NCBI GenBank assembly: GCA_023430465.1
Contig: JAEZAM010000067.1
Location: 1 to 42,041 of the forward strand
Reading direction: 5' to 3'
DNA length: 42,041 nt
Source: Bacteroidota bacterium
GTDB lineage: Bacteria > Bacteroidota > Bacteroidia > Chitinophagales > Chitinophagaceae
Of this stretch, positions 1 through 7,810 are shown one piece after another. Within the stretch, counting starts at the first letter, position 1, and each line of letters begins with the position of its first letter. The notes beneath the pieces were generated by a model that ran no database searches, was not told the origin of the DNA, and saw nothing but the letters and a program-made list of their open reading frames with translations. The position numbers and the translations under genes are program-made.

Positions 1-507
1 CGGCTGGATAAGGCAAAGCTGGTGGCGAACGCGGAAACGATCCTCTGGGATGAGGGTGCGAAGGAGGTGGTTGAGCAGGTACGGGCACACACCAATGGCC
101 GCGGCGCGGATGTCTGTATTGAGGCCGTGGGATTTGAACCTGATCGCAACCTGCTGGATCGCGCGAAAGCTGTTATTAACCTGGAGAAAGGATCGACAAA
201 AGTGCTGGAAGCCTGCATGAGTGCGGTACGACGTGGCGGTATCGTGTCAGTTCTGGGCGTGTATCCTGTTAATTATGATAACTTTCCGCTGGGTCAATTT
301 TTCGATAAAGGCATAACCATGCGTGGTGGCCAGGCGCCTGCACATAAATACATTGATGAATTGCTCGGTTATGTGGTGGAAGGGAAAGTGAAGCTGGATG
401 ATGTAATCACGCACCGTCTTCCGTTGTCAGAAATTGCGCATGGATATTCCATCTTTAAGAAGAAAGAAGATAATTGTGTGAAGGTAGTGCTGGATCCCTG
501 GGCCTAG
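1..507 (+). CDS. Zinc-dependent alcohol dehydrogenase, C-terminal part
   Basis: The reading frame is open from the first base, so the 5' end lies outside the window and only the last 168 residues are present. These match the C-terminal half of the medium-chain dehydrogenase family, of the glutathione-dependent formaldehyde/threonine dehydrogenase-like type. A nucleotide-fold segment (GRGADVCIEAVG) is followed by the LEACMSAVRRGGIVSVLGVY strand and the closing substrate-domain helix with KVVLDPWA at the end. The enzyme would oxidise an alcohol or aldehyde with NAD(P). The substrate cannot be told from this fragment, because the zinc ligands and most of the catalytic domain are missing. A hairpin terminator follows at 553. 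Confidence 0.85.
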   Translation, partial: RLDKAKLVANAETILWDEGAKEVVEQVRAHTNGRGADVCIEAVGFEPDRNLLDRAKAVINLEKGSTKVLEACMSAVRRGGIVSVLGVYPVNYDNFPLGQFFDKGITMRGGQAPAHKYIDELLGYVVEGKVKLDDVITHRLPLSEIAHGYSIFKKKEDNCVKVVLDPWA

Positions 508-552
508 AAAACACCGATCATTGGAAACTCATTACTAAAAATAAAAAGAAGG

Positions 553-592
553 ATGCAACAACCGTTCACAGCAGCGTGTTGTTGCATTTTTA
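553..592 (+). terminator. Rho-independent terminator after the alcohol dehydrogenase
   Basis: Perfect 10-bp arms ATGCAACAAC (553-562) and GTTGTTGCAT (578-587) enclose a 15-nt loop and are followed by TTTTAT. It sits 45 bp after the stop codon and between converging genes, so it may also stop transcription from the minus strand. Confidence 0.8.
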
Positions 593-611
593 TTTGCAAG
601 CTTTTCCATAA

Positions 612-1052
612 TTAGCCTGCTTTTGCTTTCTTTTCGCGTTCCACTGCAATTGCTCTGCGTTTTTTCCATTTTGTAACGATCTCCGGCTCGTGTACGGGCT
701 TACCTTTCTTATCGGTGAGCCCGGTGGATTTGGCGAGCAAGGAGCTCAACCTGGTGATCCGTGGATTTATTTTCAGCCGGCTCGTTTTGATGTACGAAGC
801 CAGTGTCATCGCAATGGCTTTATCGATGATCTCTATTTCGCTTTTATAATCTTTGGCTTTGCGATAAAGTATCATGAGCCTGGTGTACGCAGGATCGTAA
901 GTGTGGTGTTGCCGGAGGAGTGTCTTGTAAATATAAATAGCGGTTTCTGCGTTGTTGTTGCGCTCTTCATGGAGGCCGAGTTTAAAGGCCTGATCGCGCG
1001 ACAAGCCGGTGATATCAGGCCGGTTTGCTTTATTGCTGTGGACGACTCGCAT
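612..1052 (-). CDS. Small TPR-like hypothetical protein
   Basis: A 146-residue basic protein of no recognised family. Residues about 20-75 (QAFKLGLHEERNNNAETAIYIYKTLL, then DPAYTRLMILYRKAKDYKSEIEIIDKAI) read like one or two tetratricopeptide-type helical hairpins, and the tail is Lys/Arg-rich. No signal peptide is visible, so it is probably cytoplasmic. I chose the ATG at 1052; a TTG at 1070 is in the same frame. Its start lies inside the end of the upstream gene in another frame (23-bp overlap), suggesting translational coupling. The function is unknown. Confidence 0.55.
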   Translation of the reverse strand: MRVVHSNKANRPDITGLSRDQAFKLGLHEERNNNAETAIYIYKTLLRQHHTYDPAYTRLMILYRKAKDYKSEIEIIDKAIAMTLASYIKTSRLKINPRITRLSSLLAKSTGLTDKKGKPVHEPEIVTKWKKRRAIAVEREKKAKAG

Positions 1053-1260
1053 GTGGCATATATTGATCAAGAATCGCCTGTACGCGCTTTTTCAGGTTTT
1101 CGGGGCAATTGGTATTAAACAACACATGGGCCGGGTCGGTACCGATATGGTAGCACTGGCTGGGCTTCATCTGCACACCGTCCACATCCACCAGGTCATT
1201 GTCGAGTTCTGACAGAGCCGATTTAAAGCGGACAAGCATATCTTCATTTGGAGTGTTCAT
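1030..1260 (-). CDS. Small hypothetical protein, 76 aa
   Basis: A short acidic protein (MNTPNEDMLVRFKSAL...) with no signal peptide or recognised domain. It contains two Cys residues (Q-C-Y and N-C-P). It is the first gene of a two-gene minus-strand unit and overlaps the start of the TPR-like gene by 23 bp. A terminator of the DUF4142 gene lies directly upstream of it at 1281-1312, so it probably has its own promoter, although no clear -7 box is visible. The frame is uninterrupted, and the overlap arrangement argues that it is translated. Confidence 0.5.
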   Translation of the reverse strand: MNTPNEDMLVRFKSALSELDNDLVDVDGVQMKPSQCYHIGTDPAHVLFNTNCPENLKKRVQAILDQYMPHASRPQQ

Positions 1261-1280
1261 GATGATTGGAGTTGTCAGTA

Positions 1281-1312
1281 TAAAAATACCCCGCCATCCG
1301 GTGATGGCAGGG
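1281..1312 (-). terminator. Terminator of the DUF4142 gene
   Basis: Read on the minus strand, a stem of GGG/CCC plus GCCATC/GATGGC with a 4-nt loop (1289-1312) is followed by TATTTTTA. It lies 21 bp after the DUF4142 stop codon. Confidence 0.8.
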
Positions 1313-1332
1313 CAATTACCTATAGCTGGAAA

Positions 1333-1914
1333 TTATTTAAGTGATGACTGGATCGCTTTAGCCTGGTCGAGGTGAGCACGCAGCTTCGGCAATGTCTTTG
1401 CTGCAAGGGCTTTAACGTCTGCATCCTTTGCATCATTTGCGGCATCTTCAAACAGGTCTACGGTTTTCTGATGGTCTTTCACCATAGCGTCCATGTAATC
1501 CTTGTCGAACTCTGCGCCTGATTTCTTGGAAAGATTGTCAGCGGTTGATTTGTGCTCATCAGATACTGCAGCGGGCAAGGTTACGTTTTTACTGGCCGCG
1601 AGGCTTTTCACGTCTGCATTTGCACCTGTGTGATCAGTAACCATCATAGCCGCAAACTCTTTCACTTTTGCATTCGTAGCTTTTTGCTGGGCCATTTTAC
1701 CCAGTTCTACTTCTGCCATACCGCCGTCAGCAGCTTTAACGAGAAAGTCAGAGCTTTCGTTATCAATGGCGGCTCCGGGCATATTGTTATCATTTGCCAT
1801 TTCCTGCTTGGCTTCATTGGCAGAATCCGCCTTTTCTACGCTGTCTTTTCCTTCATTATTACAGGCAAGCAACGCAAAAGGGAGAGCCAGCCAAAGGGAA
1901 TTTCTTTTTTTCAT
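1333..1914 (-). CDS. DUF4142 lipoprotein
   Basis: A 193-residue exported protein. It has a lipoprotein signal peptide (MKKRNSLWLALPFALLAC) with the lipidated Cys at residue 18, then a low-complexity acidic linker rich in Ala/Asn/Glu. A DUF4142 domain spans about residues 55-190. The typical opening DFLVKAADGGMAEVELGKMA and the MMVTDHTGANADVKSLA and MVKDHQKTVDLFEDAA motifs show the ferritin-like four-helix bundle expected of the family, which carries conserved His residues. The biochemical role of DUF4142 is not established; family members are often stress-associated. It should sit on a periplasmic or outer-membrane leaflet. Confidence 0.88.
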   Translation of the reverse strand: MKKRNSLWLALPFALLACNNEGKDSVEKADSANEAKQEMANDNNMPGAAIDNESSDFLVKAADGGMAEVELGKMAQQKATNAKVKEFAAMMVTDHTGANADVKSLAASKNVTLPAAVSDEHKSTADNLSKKSGAEFDKDYMDAMVKDHQKTVDLFEDAANDAKDADVKALAAKTLPKLRAHLDQAKAIQSSLK

Positions 1915-2203
1915 AACAAACTTTTTATAGATAAATGTTGGTTTACCATCTTTCGGTTGAAAAATACGTGCCAGTTAAATTTCGCTGTGAATCATGGCTT
2001 TAGCAGGTATTTTGTAGAACCCCTTCCCCAATACGCCCACATAACCGGGGGCAATACTGCAGTGACAGGGGGTGTAGGGGATGGAATCTTCACTGCGGAG
2101 AAATAATATGCGGTCGTGATTCCTGATGACTGCGTGTGAACTGCGGAGTATAAGCCGGAATAGGTTACTTTTGCGGCGAATGCGAGAAACTCGAGGAGAA
2201 GCT
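1915..2203. other. Intergenic region between DUF4142 and receiver genes
   Basis: 289 bp between divergent genes. It holds a -7 box for the plus-strand regulator (2166-2173) and two copies of CTGCGGAG (near 2092 and 2143), a word that also occurs in the repeat clusters near 3.55 kb and 20.8 kb. I see no convincing gene here. Confidence 0.5.
2166..2173 (+). promoter_or_regulatory. Bacteroidota -7 promoter box
   Basis: TACTTTTG is an exact TAnnTTTG match, 30 bp upstream of the chosen ATG at 2204. No clear -33 TTTG is seen, so the call rests on the -7 element and its position. Confidence 0.5.
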
Positions 2204-2581
2204 ATGCCAACACCAACTGTGATGATTTTTGATGATGACCAGGACCTTCTGGAAATCTGCCAGATGATTCTTTCGGGAATGAAACTCCAGGTCATATGCC
2301 GGGATAACTGTCGGAATGTGATTACTGATATAGAAGCGAGTAGTCCACAACTTGTACTTATGGACAACCGCATCGGCCCTAAAGGCGGTGTAACGGCGAT
2401 CCGCCAGATCAAGGAGAACTATCCCTCCATACCAGCCATTTTTTTATCGGGAGATGCAAATATTCAGGAACTCGCCCTTGAAGCGGGGGCAGATGCGTAT
2501 CTGTCGAAGCCATTTGATGTAGACAAACTGGAAAAACTGGTAAGCGACTGGCTGGGGAAATTGAAGTCGCCCCATCAGTGA
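2204..2581 (+). CDS. Stand-alone receiver-domain response regulator (first of three)
   Basis: 125 residues consisting of one CheY-like receiver and no output domain. The acidic pocket is F-DDD at 9-12, the phospho-acceptor Asp is D54 (LVLMDNRIG), the switch Ser is at 82 (FLSGDA) and the conserved Lys is K102 (YLSKPFD). I start at ATG 2204 because AGGAG lies at 2193-2197 and the receiver fold begins there; the longer frame from 2126 adds nonsense. Its 3' end overlaps the next, convergent receiver gene by 7 bp. With no kinase adjacent, the phosphodonor is unknown. Confidence 0.9.
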   Translation: MPTPTVMIFDDDQDLLEICQMILSGMKLQVICRDNCRNVITDIEASSPQLVLMDNRIGPKGGVTAIRQIKENYPSIPAIFLSGDANIQELALEAGADAYLSKPFDVDKLEKLVSDWLGKLKSPHQ

Positions 2582-2940
2582 TGCATCACCTGTGAAAGTT
2601 TGTCTTTCAGCACAGGCACGCGGATCGGTTTGGGCAGGTAGGCATCGGCACCACAGGTGTCTGCAATCGTCCGGATATCAAGATCTGCGGAGATCAGAAT
2701 CACCCCGATTTTCGCGGTCTGGTTGTTACTCTTTATTTCTTTACAAAAATCCCGGCCATCCTTTCCATCCATATTGATGTCAAGCATGATGACATCGGGC
2801 TGATATTGTTGAACCTTTTGATGAAATTGTTCGCCATTGGGGGCTGTGTCCACTTCAAATCCATTTGCCCGCAACTGGGAATGGATCAGGTAAAGGAAAT
2901 CTTCATCATCGTCCACCACTAATATCTTCATATGTTGCAT
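2575..2940 (-). CDS. Stand-alone receiver-domain response regulator (second)
   Basis: 121 residues, a single receiver domain. The acidic residues DDDED are at 10-14, the phospho-acceptor is D54 (VIMLDINMDG), the switch Ser is at 84 (LISADL) and the Lys is K104 (YLPKPIRV). The start may be residue 1 or the Met at residue 4; neither has a strong ribosome-binding site. It is encoded convergently with the first receiver and shares 7 bp of 3' end with it. It lies 112 bp downstream of the third receiver gene on the same strand. With no effector domain, it would act by protein-protein contact or as a phosphorelay intermediate. Confidence 0.9.
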   Translation of the reverse strand: MQHMKILVVDDDEDFLYLIHSQLRANGFEVDTAPNGEQFHQKVQQYQPDVIMLDINMDGKDGRDFCKEIKSNNQTAKIGVILISADLDIRTIADTCGADAYLPKPIRVPVLKDKLSQVMHH

Positions 2941-3052
2941 AGGTAGGGTTTATACCATAACAACAAAAACAATTATAAGGCCGCAAAATTTAAAGGGCTT
3001 TCCGGTAGAAAACGACAGCTTAATGTGTAATAAAATGCACAGGGAAAGAAGA

Positions 3053-3430
3053 TCATCCCTCTTTTGCCGCTGCCTTCTCCACCAACGAAGTGATAAGGCG
3101 GGTGAGTTCGCCATAGTCGAAGGGCTTTTCCACGAATGCCGCAGCACCCGCTGCGCTGGCGCGTTCGCCCAGGTTTTTATGTGCTGAGATGATGACTACA
3201 GGAATATCACGTGTTTCCGGGGATGACTTTAACATGCGGCATATTTCAATTCCAGACTTTCCGGGGAGCTGATTATCCAGTAGAAACAAGGCAGGAAGTT
3301 GATCCGATTCGGTCTGAAGCTTCTCACCATCGGGGTATCCCATTACAGTAAAGCCGGCATTTTCAAGTATAATTCTGAAAACGAGTTGCAGGTCGGGATC
3401 ATCTTCTATGACTACTATCTTCCTGGACAT
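3053..3430 (-). CDS. Stand-alone receiver-domain response regulator (third)
   Basis: 125 residues from the Met of MSRKIVVIEDD. A further Met five codons upstream is possible but adds only MIDLV. The acidic pair is E9-D10-D11, the phospho-acceptor is D52 (LFLLDNQLPGKSG), the switch Ser is at 82 (VIISAHK) and the Lys is K102 (FVEKPFD). All receiver landmarks are intact. Upstream is the repeat-rich intergenic region, including a 12-bp palindrome at 3499-3510 that could be an operator. No output domain or histidine kinase is next to it. Confidence 0.9.
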   Translation of the reverse strand: MSRKIVVIEDDPDLQLVFRIILENAGFTVMGYPDGEKLQTESDQLPALFLLDNQLPGKSGIEICRMLKSSPETRDIPVVIISAHKNLGERASAAGAAAFVEKPFDYGELTRLITSLVEKAAAKEG

Positions 3431-3498
3431 AACTAGATCAATCAAATGGTGTACCGTTCCCTTCGATCTTCATGAAAGATTGCGCCTCAATTTACCAA

Positions 3499-3510
3499 AA
3501 CTTTAAAGTT
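3499..3510. repeat. 12-bp perfect palindrome upstream of the third receiver gene
   Basis: AACTTTAAAGTT, about 70 bp upstream of the receiver start on the minus strand. It could be a protein-binding site or simply AT-rich promoter DNA. Confidence 0.4.
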
Positions 3511-3528
3511 GGTCAAGTTTATTTTGAG

Positions 3529-3585
3529 AGCAGAGTGCGAAAAGCAGAGTGCGGCCCTGCGTGCCGAAGGCAGGGTGCGGAGTAT
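3529..3585. repeat. Degenerate GAGTGCGG direct repeats with hairpin
   Basis: Three spaced copies of the word AGTGCG / GGTGCGG (near 3535, 3548 and 3574) and a hairpin CCCTGC (3555-3560) / GCAGGG (3570-3575). A related GTGCGGAGAGTGGAGTG cluster is seen upstream of rhaT near 20805. It has the look of a dispersed intergenic repeat and is non-coding. Confidence 0.45.
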
Positions 3586-3593
3586 GATGCGGT

Positions 3594-3666
3594 GCTGATT
3601 GCGTTGGCGGTCTCCAGCCTACAAGACCGTACGGTACCTGGCTCGCTGTGCTCACCGCAATCAGTG
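3594..3666. repeat. Long imperfect palindrome (cruciform-like element)
   Basis: Nested arms: CTGATTGCG (3595-3603) pairs with CGCAATCAG (3656-3664), AGCC near 3616 with GGCT near 3640, and the centre is the perfect 10-bp palindrome ACCGTACGGT (3626-3635). Transcribed in either direction it would form one branched hairpin of about 70 nt. It lies between the GH172 stop and the third receiver gene. It resembles REP/MITE-type or structured-RNA elements, but no family is recognised. Confidence 0.5.
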
Positions 3667-3724
3667 CCCGGGCATTGGAAGAATGAAAGATGATCTGTTG
3701 ATTAAACCTCGCTCTAGCCCGATC

Positions 3725-3778
3725 TCAACCTCACCCTTAACCTCAACCTTAACCTCAACCTTAACCTCAAACTCACTC
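3725..3778. repeat. Telomere-like hexamer tandem array
   Basis: Nine contiguous 6-bp units of the form T[C/T]AACC. They alternate TCAACC and TTAACC, with decaying copies at both ends (TCACCC, TCAAAC, TCACTC). The minus strand reads GGTTAA/GGTTGA, which gives seven regularly spaced G-runs of two or three. The array lies 16 bp past the GH172 stop codon, in its likely 3' untranslated region. Confidence 0.75.
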
Positions 3779-3793
3779 CGACTCCAGCGCAGG

Positions 3794-4948
3794 TCAATTC
3801 ACCTCCAGTCCATCTTTATTCGGCAGCACGGGGAATGCACCATGTGGTTCTGCCTGGTACCAGTAGGCAACGGAAGAAATATCATCCTGCAGTGGCAGAT
3901 AGCGGCCGCCGCTTCGCCAACCCAGCGCCTGTATCGTCACTTTGAGATCTTTTTCAAAACGGATCGGATCCGTAATGTGCCAGCGGTATAAGCCAAAACG
4001 ATTGTTGACATTGTACATGCCGTCATCCGTTACCACCTGGTGCATGCCACTATAGGGTGTGGAGAATTCCTGGTATTTGGACACCACCACACCTGCTTCA
4101 TTTTTTGTTCTTGTTTCGAAATTATACGATCCGCAGAAATAATCTTCCGTACCCGTTCCGCATATCGTTGGAAATTCCTTGTCGCCATCCATGAAAAATT
4201 TTATCTCGCCCTCGCCCCACCATCCGTTATTATTTACGCCCCAGGCCATATATGTGCCTACGTAATGTCCTTTGCCCCGGATGCTGTCCACTATCGTATA
4301 AACACCTTTATATGGCAGGGGGTTGATCCTCCTGAACTGTGCATGAAAATAAGCTGCATCTGCCGGCACCTCCGTGAGTACATAATCCACCTGGTAATAA
4401 AGCACCATATCGTTCTCATCCATGTTCTCCATCGTGATCCGGCATTTCCTGCGGAATGGCATTGGCCAGTATGAATTGAATGCACTTCCAGGATTGACAC
4501 AGACTGCCAGCGAAGTCAACGGTGCATAGCGGCCCCAGCCCATGCCGAAAAAATCGCCGACAGGAGATTCCACCGAGGGGGTCTTTTCATCGTCCCAATA
4601 AATCCGGAGGATTGAATTCCTCCAGTTGCCCGTTGGTGTCATCCAAATATGCTGGATCGCACCGGGACCCTCCATCTCTGCTACCGTGAATGTTGTTTTT
4701 GCTTTGATAACAACACTGGGGCTCACCTTCCAACCCTGGCCAAGATCACGCGATGCCGCCTGTCCCGTGCCGGTAGTAGCCATGCCGCCCTTCCCTTTCT
4801 CGCCTGTGAAATTCTCCGGACTGATCGACCGCGTCTTTGCATCTGAAAGACGGTAGATATTACCCATATTGACATCGATGCCATTGAATTTCTGAGCGGT
4901 TAAAAAAGTAGACAATAGCAGCAATGCGGCGAGCAACGTAAATCTCAT
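3794..4948 (-). CDS. GH172 (DUF2961) glycoside hydrolase
   Basis: 384 residues. The chosen ATG at 4948 gives a clean signal peptide (MRFTLLAALLLLSTFLTAQ), while the longer frame from 4984 puts 12 extra residues before it. The family is marked by GPGAIQHIWMTP, the LRIYWDDE strand, FFGMGWGRYAPL and the GTGTEDYFCGSYNFE motif near residues 264-278, where the family's catalytic carboxylates lie. Characterised GH172 enzymes act on alpha-D-fructofuranosides or alpha-D-arabinofuranosides. The substrate here is unknown. As the last gene after a quinoprotein and a GH78 rhamnosidase, it probably trims a rhamnose-containing plant or microbial glycan in the periplasm. Confidence 0.85.
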   Translation of the reverse strand: MRFTLLAALLLLSTFLTAQKFNGIDVNMGNIYRLSDAKTRSISPENFTGEKGKGGMATTGTGQAASRDLGQGWKVSPSVVIKAKTTFTVAEMEGPGAIQHIWMTPTGNWRNSILRIYWDDEKTPSVESPVGDFFGMGWGRYAPLTSLAVCVNPGSAFNSYWPMPFRRKCRITMENMDENDMVLYYQVDYVLTEVPADAAYFHAQFRRINPLPYKGVYTIVDSIRGKGHYVGTYMAWGVNNNGWWGEGEIKFFMDGDKEFPTICGTGTEDYFCGSYNFETRTKNEAGVVVSKYQEFSTPYSGMHQVVTDDGMYNVNNRFGLYRWHITDPIRFEKDLKVTIQALGWRSGGRYLPLQDDISSVAYWYQAEPHGAFPVLPNKDGLEVN

Positions 4949-5036
4949 ACACGTAAATTTTACTGAATATAATTCATTCAGCACCGTCCTCAGCGCAACA
5001 GATATCGCCTGGCAAAATTTGTCTGTCTTATCCCAT

Positions 5037-7733
5037 TTAGTTTCCTACAATGAAACGATACGTACCGGAACCCACCGTCCATTCGGCTTCACCATCTTTT
5101 CTCACCGCTGCTGATCTGATCTTCCTGTCTGCCTCCATCAATTTCGCATCTTTCTTCACGGGTAATACAATTACCGCGGTGGTGTTTGGTGGAACAGTAA
5201 ACGTATATACCAGCGAATCCGTTTTTCTCTCCCAGCCCGACCTGATCTCTCCATAAGGACTGTTCAGATTTGCACTTGCAAATGACAGCGATTTGTTTGG
5301 TCGTGGCTGAAAGCGGATCTTTTTGTAACCGGGCTCCGCCAGTTCAATCCCGGCCACTACCCTGTACATCCAGTCGCCTATGGCGCCGTATGCATAGTGA
5401 TTGAATGAGTTCATGCCCACGTCCTGGAACGTACTATCCGTTTTTTGTCCGTCCCATCTTTCCCAAATGGTCGTAGCACCCATACGAACCGGGTACAGCC
5501 AGGAAGGAAATGTTTTCTGAAGAAGTAATGAATAGGCAAGGTCAGTGTAACCGTTATCACTCAATACATGACAGAGATAGGGTGTACCGAGGAAGCCGGT
5601 TGACAAATGATTATCACGTTCGCGGATATCCTGCGCGAGGTATCCTGCTGCATTCGCTTTGAGGTTTTCAGGAATAAGATCAAACATCAGTGCCAGTACA
5701 TAGCCTGTCTGTGATTCAGCACTGACCCGACCTTCCGCGGTAACATAATGTTTCACAAAATTCGCCTTGATCTTTTGAAACAGCCCTTCGTATTCGGCCC
5801 TGTCCGCCGTTTTTCCGAGCTCAGCAGCAGCCTGCGCCAACAGTTTCGTTGACCATGCATAGAACATCGTTGCGATCATATCAGGATTGGTGTAGCCATC
5901 ATTTTCCGTTTGCCGCATTGATTTATAAAACAACCAGTCGCCGAATACACTGCCGCCTTTCCAGAGATAAGTCTCACCTGCTTTCTTGCGGATATGTTCA
6001 ACGTATGCTTTCATCGAGGGATATTGTACTTCCAGCAGACGACGATCGCCATAAACCTGGTAAAGCGTCCATGGTGCGATGGTTGCCACATCACCCCATC
6101 CGGCAGAAGTGGCTTTATTCACGAGCGCATCCGGTACAACAAACGGCACGCCCCCATCCGGATACTGGTCTGCAGCCACATCTTTCATCCACTTTGTAAA
6201 GAAAGCAGCAACATCCATGTTGAAGGCGGCTGTACGAACGAATGCCTGGGCGTCACCCGTCCAGCCAAGGCGTTCATCCCTTTGCGGGCAATCGGTGGGC
6301 ACATCAAGAAAATTACCTTTCTGTCCCCATTGAATGTTATGTTGAAGCTGGTTGACCAGGCTGTCGGAACAGGTGAAGTTGCCGGTAAGGGCCATGTCCG
6401 AATGAACGACAACACCAGTGAGGTTTTCAGGTTTTAGTTCACCTGGAAAACCATCGATGGCTATGTACCGGAAACCAAAGAAGGTAAAGGTGGGCTCATA
6501 CACTTCACGGCCCTCTCCTTTCAGCACATAACGCGCTGTAGCGGCAGCATCCCGCAGGTTGGCAGTATAGAATTCTCCATACTTATCCAACACCTCTGCA
6601 TGACGAATGGTGACCATCGTGCCAGCCGGACCCGTCACGTTCAGGCGGACCCAGCCTACCATGTTCTGACCAAGATCCGCCACCAGCGTACCCTTCGGCG
6701 TGCGGAAGATGCGGATTGGTTTTATTTCCTGTATCCGTCTCACGGGAACTGTCTCCGTAGCGATAAGATTTCCTCGCGGATAAGTTACTTTCCGCGCCGC
6801 GTTCCAGGAGCGGTCATCATACCCGGCCAACTGCCAACCCTTCTTCTCCTTTCGTGCATCGTAGGTCTCGCCTTCGTAGATGCCATTCAGGGTGATTGGT
6901 CCATCGAGTGTATATCGCCAGGTTTCATCAGTGCCGAGCACCTCACGTGTTCCATCGGTGTAGTTGATCTCAAGTTGTGCAAGCAGGCCTAATTTTTTTC
7001 CCCATATACCCCAATTGTTTTCCCATGCAAGCGGACCACGATACCAGCCATCACCAAGCATGGCCGAGATCGCATTTGGACCACGTTTCAACAGGGAGGT
7101 GACATCATATACCTGGTACTGAAGACGCTTGTTGTAGCTGGTCCATCCTGGCGTCAGTACATCTCCGCTGACGGGCTTACCGTTGATAGACATCGTATAG
7201 AGGCCATGTGCTGTACTGTATAAGGTAGCACTGGCAATTGCTTTTGGCAAGCTGATCTCTTTCCGAACCAGGAGGGCAGGTATCTTACGAACCGTATCTG
7301 TTTGTTGTTCTATCCACGATGCCTTCCATTCGAGAGAATCAAGGAGACCCATCTGCCAGTGAGCCACATCACTCCAGGCTGAGCTTTTACCATTATTATC
7401 CCAGATCATCACCTGCCAGTAATATTTTTTTCCTGATTGCAATGCAGGACCTGCGTAATCTACGAGAACAGATGTGGAGGCGGTCATTTTCCCGGACTCC
7501 CACACACGTGCAGCGCTGCTCCAACGTGGAGAAGTGAACACACGAATCGAATACGCAGTCTGCTGCACATTTTCAGCGCGGGCCTGTAATTTCCAACTGA
7601 ATCTTGGCTGCCTGGTATCTACCCCTAGTGGATTTACTTTGTGCTCCAGGCGCAGATCGTAGACACTGGTATTTTGCGCGCCCAGGTGACAAACGGAGAA
7701 GAAAGACAAGCAGGTGATTAATAATTTCAACAT
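5037..7733 (-). CDS. GH78 alpha-L-rhamnosidase (first)
   Basis: An 898-residue secreted enzyme with signal peptide MLKLLITCLSFFSVCHLGAQ. Domain order fits GH78: an N-terminal fibronectin-like domain (LRLEHKVNPLGVDTRQPRFSWKLQ), the rhamnosidase N domain around 155-320 (ARKEKKGW just after GIYEGETYDA), a beta-sandwich, then the (alpha/alpha)6 catalytic barrel and a C-terminal beta domain ending FTVPPNTTAVIVLPV. The hallmark DCPQRDERLGWTGDAQ lies near residues 478-496, with the acidic residues expected for inverting hydrolysis. It would release terminal L-rhamnose from glycans or glycosides. It lies 77 bp after the quinoprotein gene and 88 bp before GH172 on the same strand, so the three probably form an operon. 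Confidence 0.93.
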   Translation of the reverse strand: MLKLLITCLSFFSVCHLGAQNTSVYDLRLEHKVNPLGVDTRQPRFSWKLQARAENVQQTAYSIRVFTSPRWSSAARVWESGKMTASTSVLVDYAGPALQSGKKYYWQVMIWDNNGKSSAWSDVAHWQMGLLDSLEWKASWIEQQTDTVRKIPALLVRKEISLPKAIASATLYSTAHGLYTMSINGKPVSGDVLTPGWTSYNKRLQYQVYDVTSLLKRGPNAISAMLGDGWYRGPLAWENNWGIWGKKLGLLAQLEINYTDGTREVLGTDETWRYTLDGPITLNGIYEGETYDARKEKKGWQLAGYDDRSWNAARKVTYPRGNLIATETVPVRRIQEIKPIRIFRTPKGTLVADLGQNMVGWVRLNVTGPAGTMVTIRHAEVLDKYGEFYTANLRDAAATARYVLKGEGREVYEPTFTFFGFRYIAIDGFPGELKPENLTGVVVHSDMALTGNFTCSDSLVNQLQHNIQWGQKGNFLDVPTDCPQRDERLGWTGDAQAFVRTAAFNMDVAAFFTKWMKDVAADQYPDGGVPFVVPDALVNKATSAGWGDVATIAPWTLYQVYGDRRLLEVQYPSMKAYVEHIRKKAGETYLWKGGSVFGDWLFYKSMRQTENDGYTNPDMIATMFYAWSTKLLAQAAAELGKTADRAEYEGLFQKIKANFVKHYVTAEGRVSAESQTGYVLALMFDLIPENLKANAAGYLAQDIRERDNHLSTGFLGTPYLCHVLSDNGYTDLAYSLLLQKTFPSWLYPVRMGATTIWERWDGQKTDSTFQDVGMNSFNHYAYGAIGDWMYRVVAGIELAEPGYKKIRFQPRPNKSLSFASANLNSPYGEIRSGWERKTDSLVYTFTVPPNTTAVIVLPVKKDAKLMEADRKIRSAAVRKDGEAEWTVGSGTYRFIVGN

Positions 7734-7810
7734 GATAGAATGGGTTATTGTGGACGTAAATATTTCAGTTTAAAAATTTTCGCGATCAGTTTTTTGTTTT
7801 TAAAAGTCAC

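Noticed and set aside
1975..2412. 145-codon minus-strand frame ending PYTPCHCSIAPGYVGVLGKGF...
   Set aside because: The first part is antisense to the receiver gene. The tail looked peptide-like but has no start codon, signal or neighbour to support it.
3725..3778. Possible CRISPR or spacer array
   Set aside because: The units are contiguous 6-mers with no spacers and no cas genes nearby; it is a simple tandem repeat.
3599..3991. 130-codon plus-strand frame across the intergenic repeats
   Set aside because: It translates the hexamer repeat as a Ser-Thr-Leu run and then runs antisense into GH172. The repeat explains the open frame.
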